8,946 nucleotides of DNA, taken from JBHEKP01 sp041859375. GTDB taxonomy: Bacteria > Hydrogenedentota > Hydrogenedentia > Hydrogenedentales > CAITNO01. Shown here in pieces: positions 5,563 to 8,946 of this stretch; positions within the stretch are counted from its first letter, which is position 1, and each line of letters opens with the position of its first letter. The notes under the pieces were generated by a model. That model was given only the letters and a program-made list of their open reading frames with translations, searched no databases and was not told the DNA's origin. Made by a program: the position numbers and the translations under genes. The stretch lies in contig JBHEKP010000297.1 in NCBI GenBank assembly GCA_041859375.1, positions 1-8,946 on the forward strand, read 5' to 3'.

Positions 5563-5587
5563 GGCGTGTTTCCACGGGAAACGCCCC
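5563..5587 (+). terminator. Terminator-like hairpin after the RlpA-like gene
   Basis: GTGTTTCC (5566-5573) pairs with GGAAACGC (5577-5584) including one wobble. The stem extends after a mismatch by two more G-C pairs, around a three-base loop. There is no T run apart from TTTG further on. It sits immediately before the -35 of the next promoter. Confidence 0.35.
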
Positions 5588-5591
5588 CCGT

Positions 5592-5621
5592 TTGACTCGG
5601 CCCCGCGGACGGGCCTAAAAT
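5592..5621 (+). promoter_or_regulatory. Strong sigma70-type promoter for the Smg/DUF494 gene
   Basis: TTGACT (5592-5597) and TAAAAT (5616-5621) each match the consensus at five of six positions, with an 18-base spacer. Transcription would start near 5628, about 35 bases before the ATG at 5663. This is the best promoter match I found in the window. Confidence 0.7.
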
Positions 5622-5662
5622 GAGCCCGGCGGATTGGTTTTTTACTGCTTTTGGAGATATGA

Positions 5663-6121
5663 ATGAAGCCTTCGGTGGTCAAAGTGGTGAACGCCCTGTT
5701 GCGCCGCTTCCAGGAAGCCCCCGAGGCCGTGGCCAGCGAGAACAAAATGCGCCACTGGCTCGCGGATCAGGGGTACAAGCAGAACGACATTGAGGCGGCC
5801 ATCAAGTATTTTGTGCCCAATTTCCTCCAGCCCAAGGTGCGTGAGGAGGTGTTTCCCCGCGCCATGCGCCAGTTCGCCCTGTATGAGCACGCCAAAATGA
5901 CCCCGGAGGCGCGCAGCGCCCTCATGCGCCTGGATGTGAACGACCTCATCGAGCCCATGGAGCGGGAAATGATCCTGGACCGCCTCATGATGATGGAGGG
6001 CGAGGTGGACGTGGAGGCGCTGGACTACCTGCTCACGTCCATTTTCAGCACCACCCGCGACGCCGAAACCCAGAACGTGATGTTCAACACCTTCGAGGGC
6101 TTCGGCCCCACCCGTCACTGA
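5663..6121 (+). CDS. Smg/DUF494 family protein
   Basis: A 152-residue cytosolic protein, close to the usual length of Smg (about 157). GGAG (5653-5656) lies six bases before the ATG; another ATG at 5659 is in a different frame. The C-terminal half carries the family pattern: a segment around TPEARSALMRL (80-90), then MEREMILDRLMMMEG (98-112), then VEALDYLLTSIFSTTRDAETQ (about 116-136). These correspond to the REMVIDR and LKWV..MVLFN..G.E regions of Smg. The N-terminal half (about 5-50) is a helical region like that of Smg. In proteobacteria smg usually sits beside dprA (smf) and its function is unresolved. Here it stands alone behind its own strong promoter, without dprA. The family call rests on pattern memory and is likely but not certain. 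Confidence 0.72.
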   Translation: MKPSVVKVVNALLRRFQEAPEAVASENKMRHWLADQGYKQNDIEAAIKYFVPNFLQPKVREEVFPRAMRQFALYEHAKMTPEARSALMRLDVNDLIEPMEREMILDRLMMMEGEVDVEALDYLLTSIFSTTRDAETQNVMFNTFEGFGPTRH

Positions 6122-6137
6122 TCCCCGTTTCCGGGGA
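6122..6137. terminator. Hairpin between convergent genes
   Basis: TCCCCG (6122-6127) pairs with CGGGGA (6132-6137) around TTTC. It starts on the base after the Smg-like stop, in the 22-base gap to the stop of the opposing beta-helix gene. It could serve both strands, but neither side has a T run. Confidence 0.45.
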
Positions 6138-6143
6138 GTCCGC

Positions 6144-8285
6144 TCAGTTGCGCGCGCGGGACTCCGCAATGAACTTTTCCGGGATTTCGCCCCGGAAGGC
6201 GTCCCTGCGCAGGCCGGTTTCCCCGAAGGGAAGGGGCGCGAAGCCGTCCTTTTCCACCACGGACGCGGACGGTTTCACCGTGAAATCCCCCCGCGACGGC
6301 GACACAAATATGTCATCCGGCGGGTCCATGATGTTCCCCTCGCAGACCGCCGCCCCCTTGTCGCGGTGCAAAAACCTGCCGCATTTCCAGATGATGTTGC
6401 GCCGCAGGGTGTTCACATCCACATTTTCATTCAGTTGCGCCAGTTCTGGATAGCGGCGCAGGTACAGTTCGGGGTCTATCTGCGGGGATTCAAGCGCCTT
6501 GCCCGTGAACTCTTTCCACCGTTTTTCGCCCCAGGGGGAGAAACTCACCGCCTGCGCGCAGTCGGCGAAGATGTTGTTCTCAATCAGGTTGTCCTTGCCG
6601 CCGTGGATTTGCACGCCGCCGAAGCCGAGTTTTCCGGCGGCGCATTTGTAAAAGATGTTTCCATGGATGAGCACGCCGGAGATGGCGTCGTCGAGGCGGA
6701 TGCCCGCCTGGCCGCAGGACAGTTCCTCGCCGGTGCGGCGCCAGTTGCCGATGTGGTGCCAGTAGTTGAAGCGGTACACGTTGCCCCGGTAGGTGGGGTC
6801 GCCCCACATGTCCGCGCCGCCCTGGTCGTCGGACTCCAGCAGCACGTCGCACACCTCGTTGTATTCCACCAGGTGATCGTTGCCGTTCACCCGCAGCGCG
6901 CTGCTGTTGACATGGTGCATGAGGTTGTGGGACGCCCGGTTGCCGACGCCGTTGATCAGCGCGGCGGGGGTGTAGGTGTGGTCAATCCGCGACAGATGGT
7001 GGATGTGGCAGTTTTCCACAAAATGCCCGCCGGGGGCGAGGGTCTTCCGGTCGCCGCCGGTGAGGGTCACACCGCCCCGGCCCATGGAAAAGATGTCGCA
7101 GGAAAGCACGCCGTGGTTTTGCCCCCCCTGCACCACAATCCCGTCGCCGCCGCACCGGCGCACGGCGCACCCGGCAAAAAGGCACCCCTCCCCGTCCTTC
7201 ACATGCACCGCGTCCGCGCCGCCCAGTTCCCAGCAAATCCGCTCAAAGCGCACATGGGACACGCCGGACAGTTCCACCATTGTTTTGGGGAGGAGCGAAA
7301 GCTCCACCACGGCCTTTTCGGGATCGGAGGGCGGCAGCAAATAAAGCATTCCGCTTTCGCGGTCCAGATGCCATTCCCCCGGCGCGTCCATTTCGGCAAG
7401 CAGGTTCACGGCGTAATACCGGGCGCCCTTGCGGTAACCGTAGCCGTGCCAGGGCTCGGCCAGGGTAATTTCCCTTTTCTCCGTGTCAATGGCGGCGATG
7501 CGCTCATAGGAGTCGGCCCAGTCGAAAAACCAGTAGCCGTAGAGCAGCGCGTCCTTCTCCCCCCTCCAGCGGGCGGGCCGGTCGCCCTCATACACAAAAC
7601 GGCCGGTCTTGCTGCCGGTCATGCCGTGGATGCTGTGGCCGTCCTGAACGCAAATGTCCCCGACATGAAGCATCCCCTCGTTGGGATAGCGCGCCATGGG
7701 CAGCGCCTCGCCGTCAAAAAACAGCTCAATCACCGGGTGCGTCTTGAACCCGTTGCCGCTGGAAACGCCCCCCAGCACCAGCGGGCCGGGGTTTTCATAG
7801 CCGAACGCCTTCAAATCACACTGGACCGCCGCGCCGCGCGCCTCCTCCGAAATCCGCGCCAGCACCGCCGCGTCCGTGACGGGCGCGAACCCGGAAAGGC
7901 GTTTGCCGCCGCTGAACACGGGGGTCTTCCCGTCACCGGCGCGGTAGACCACGGGCGCGTCCGGGGTGCCGGAATCCTGCGCCTCCAGCGTGAAGGTTTG
8001 CGTGACCGCGTACACGCCCCCGCCCAACTCCACCGCCACGCCGCCCTTGGGAAGTTCCCCGTTCCTCCTCATCGCCCTGATCTCATCGCGGGCGCGTTCC
8101 AGCGAGGCAAAAGGCGCTGTTTTCGTGCCGGGGTTGGCGTCGTTTCCGTCCGGTGCGACATGGAGCGACACGGCGGGCTTTGGAAACTCCGGGAGGGATG
8201 AGCCGCCGCCGTCGCCGCACCGCGCAACGGGCGCGGCCGCAAGCAGCGCGGCGAGAAGAAGACCGGCAAAAAACGGGTGTCTCAT
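6144..8285 (-). CDS. Secreted right-handed beta-helix protein, probable glycoside hydrolase or lyase
   Basis: A 713-residue protein. The ATG at 8285 has AAAGGA six bases upstream and gives a clean signal peptide (MRHPFFAGLLLAALLAAAP); the open frame up to 8387 overlaps the upstream gene and is rejected. Export is expected; the cysteine at 23 follows arginine, so it is not a convincing lipobox. Residues 40-60 (VAPDGNDANPGT) match the DUF1565-like entry strand of beta-helix enzymes. Residues 240-320 contain YGYWFFDW, GYGYRKGARYY and GEWHLDRESGMLYLLPP, a pattern I associate with beta-helix glycosidases such as GH141. Residues about 340-580 form the helix coils, with repeated N/H/G turns. Acidic candidates for catalysis are D486-D487 (ESDDQGGADMW) and D532-D533 (GIRLDD). 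The substrate is probably a plant or algal polysaccharide, but this is not determined. It is cotranscribed with the membrane protein upstream (22-base gap). Confidence 0.85.
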   Translation of the reverse strand: MRHPFFAGLLLAALLAAAPVARCGDGGGSSLPEFPKPAVSLHVAPDGNDANPGTKTAPFASLERARDEIRAMRRNGELPKGGVAVELGGGVYAVTQTFTLEAQDSGTPDAPVVYRAGDGKTPVFSGGKRLSGFAPVTDAAVLARISEEARGAAVQCDLKAFGYENPGPLVLGGVSSGNGFKTHPVIELFFDGEALPMARYPNEGMLHVGDICVQDGHSIHGMTGSKTGRFVYEGDRPARWRGEKDALLYGYWFFDWADSYERIAAIDTEKREITLAEPWHGYGYRKGARYYAVNLLAEMDAPGEWHLDRESGMLYLLPPSDPEKAVVELSLLPKTMVELSGVSHVRFERICWELGGADAVHVKDGEGCLFAGCAVRRCGGDGIVVQGGQNHGVLSCDIFSMGRGGVTLTGGDRKTLAPGGHFVENCHIHHLSRIDHTYTPAALINGVGNRASHNLMHHVNSSALRVNGNDHLVEYNEVCDVLLESDDQGGADMWGDPTYRGNVYRFNYWHHIGNWRRTGEELSCGQAGIRLDDAISGVLIHGNIFYKCAAGKLGFGGVQIHGGKDNLIENNIFADCAQAVSFSPWGEKRWKEFTGKALESPQIDPELYLRRYPELAQLNENVDVNTLRRNIIWKCGRFLHRDKGAAVCEGNIMDPPDDIFVSPSRGDFTVKPSASVVEKDGFAPLPFGETGLRRDAFRGEIPEKFIAESRARN

Positions 8286-8307
8286 GGGGTGTCCTTTCAT
8301 GGAAGCG

Positions 8308-8946
8308 TCACGCCTCCAAACGAGCGCCCTTGTGTTCCCCCGCGGGCAGCGCCACGGCAAACCAGACCAGAAAGGCGAATATGGCATAGATGGAAAGGTT
8401 TTCCCACAGGGGGAAGGCGTTTATCGTGTTCAGCGACTCCCCCCAGGAGCTGCCGATGGAGCGGCCCGCCGCCTCAGCCGCGGCCTTGCGCCGCTCATAC
8501 TCAACGGCCCAGTTCACCTGGTTGACCACGCCCGCCCCCGTCACCCCCGCCCAGAACAGGTAGGGCAGTGCGAGGCGCGCAAGCGAAAAAAGGCTGGGCC
8601 GCCCGGAAAAGCGCGCGCGGGCCCATTCAAAAAGCAGCAGCGCGCCGTGCCAGAGGATGCCCAGCCCGTAGCCGATGGCCACGAGCACCGCCACCTTCTC
8701 ATGGATCTCGGTCCACTCCCACGAGCCGATGACGTTGCCCCGCGCATCCGGAAAGAGCGCCACACCAAACACGCCCGCGCAGCCCGCAAGCATGAACAGG
8801 AGCCCCACCCCCGCGCCCATGCGGGAGATCAGCGAAAACCGGCGGTGCACATAAAAGGCCACGGGCACCATGCCCCACGCCCACACCGACATGGCCAGGG
8901 TGAAAATCCACCACCAGTCCGGGTTGTGCTTGGGCTCAAAACTCCC
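8308..8946 (-). CDS. Integral membrane protein, possibly DUF998/Frag1-like (cut by right edge)
   Basis: The open frame continues to the window edge, so the true start lies outside; an internal ATG at 8892 is not needed. The 212 visible residues begin FEPKHNPDWWWIFTLAMSV and contain five hydrophobic helices, at roughly 11-32, 40-67, 80-108, 120-145 and 184-203. The second and third flank GVALFPDARG and TEIHEKVAVLVAIGYG. A small residue-rich helix, an LFPD turn and then a conserved HE is reminiscent of DUF998 and Frag1/DRAM-like membrane proteins, whose biochemical roles are largely unknown. That likeness is from memory and is tentative. The end is hydrophilic (GEHKGARLEA). The beta-helix gene begins 22 bases after the stop, so the two are probably one operon, though no shared function is evident. 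Confidence 0.75.
   Translation of the reverse strand, partial: GSFEPKHNPDWWWIFTLAMSVWAWGMVPVAFYVHRRFSLISRMGAGVGLLFMLAGCAGVFGVALFPDARGNVIGSWEWTEIHEKVAVLVAIGYGLGILWHGALLLFEWARARFSGRPSLFSLARLALPYLFWAGVTGAGVVNQVNWAVEYERRKAAAEAAGRSIGSSWGESLNTINAFPLWENLSIYAIFAFLVWFAVALPAGEHKGARLEA

Noticed and set aside
5490..5611. Direct repeat CCCCGCGGACG at 5490-5500 and 5601-5611, and palindrome CCGTCCGGACGG at 5511-5522
   Set aside because: Short GC-only strings like these are expected by chance in this composition and have no matching partner features.
6366..8201. 611-codon plus-strand open frame opposite the beta-helix gene
   Set aside because: The minus-strand frame has a signal peptide, a ribosome site and beta-helix motifs; the plus-strand product is a low-information H/A/V/G-rich shadow.
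8300..8387. Longer start for the beta-helix protein
   Set aside because: The extra 34 residues overlap the upstream gene's end and would bury the signal peptide; the ATG at 8285 has AAAGGA at ideal spacing.

Overview
The window is GC-rich, densely coding bacterial DNA. The organism looks Gram-negative-like: it encodes an RlpA-type cell-wall protein, secreted beta-helix proteins and an Smg/DUF494 protein. The mix of an SGLT-like symporter with small membrane partners and a secreted beta-helix candidate glycosidase recalls Planctomycetota, Verrucomicrobiota or Hydrogenedentota-like lineages. That placement is an inference and no marker gene here settles it. I see no CRISPR array, integrase, transposase, plasmid gene or phage gene.

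Layout from left to right. (1) Positions 1-288, minus strand: the first 96 codons of a family 2 glycosyltransferase that runs off the left edge. (2) Positions 408-3119, plus strand: a tight four-gene unit. It encodes an SGLT-like sodium/solute symporter, two small proteins with two membrane helices each (92 and 87 residues), and a 200-residue soluble protein of unknown function. Stop and start codons overlap at two of the three junctions and the third gap is 11 bases. (3) Positions 3120-3401: a gene-free stretch with repeat-like structure, ending exactly at the CCA of a minus-strand tRNA-Ser(GCT) at 3402-3492. (4) Positions 3625-4827, plus strand: cinA, with an intact N-terminal domain and a degenerate C-terminal NMN-deamidase domain. 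(5) Positions 4828-5114: a long leader rich in potential hairpins, some mutually exclusive, before a small RlpA-like double-psi beta-barrel gene (5115-5489). (6) Positions 5592-5621: a near-consensus sigma70-type promoter driving an Smg/DUF494-family gene (5663-6121). (7) Minus strand, convergent: an integral membrane protein cut by the right edge (8308 to beyond 8946), followed 22 bases later by a secreted right-handed beta-helix protein, probably carbohydrate-active (6144-8285).

How the parts may work together. The four-gene symporter unit is the best candidate for an undescribed system. It would be a sodium-coupled solute importer with dedicated small membrane subunits and a cytosolic partner. 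Small two-helix partners are known for other symporters of this superfamily (YjcH with ActP, YhdT with PanF), but two small proteins plus a soluble protein, all downstream of the symporter, is not an arrangement I recognise. The beta-helix enzyme and the symporter could both serve carbohydrate scavenging, but they are separate transcription units about 3 kb apart and nothing in the sequence links them. cinA, the tRNA, the RlpA-like gene and the Smg-like gene are housekeeping-type single genes.
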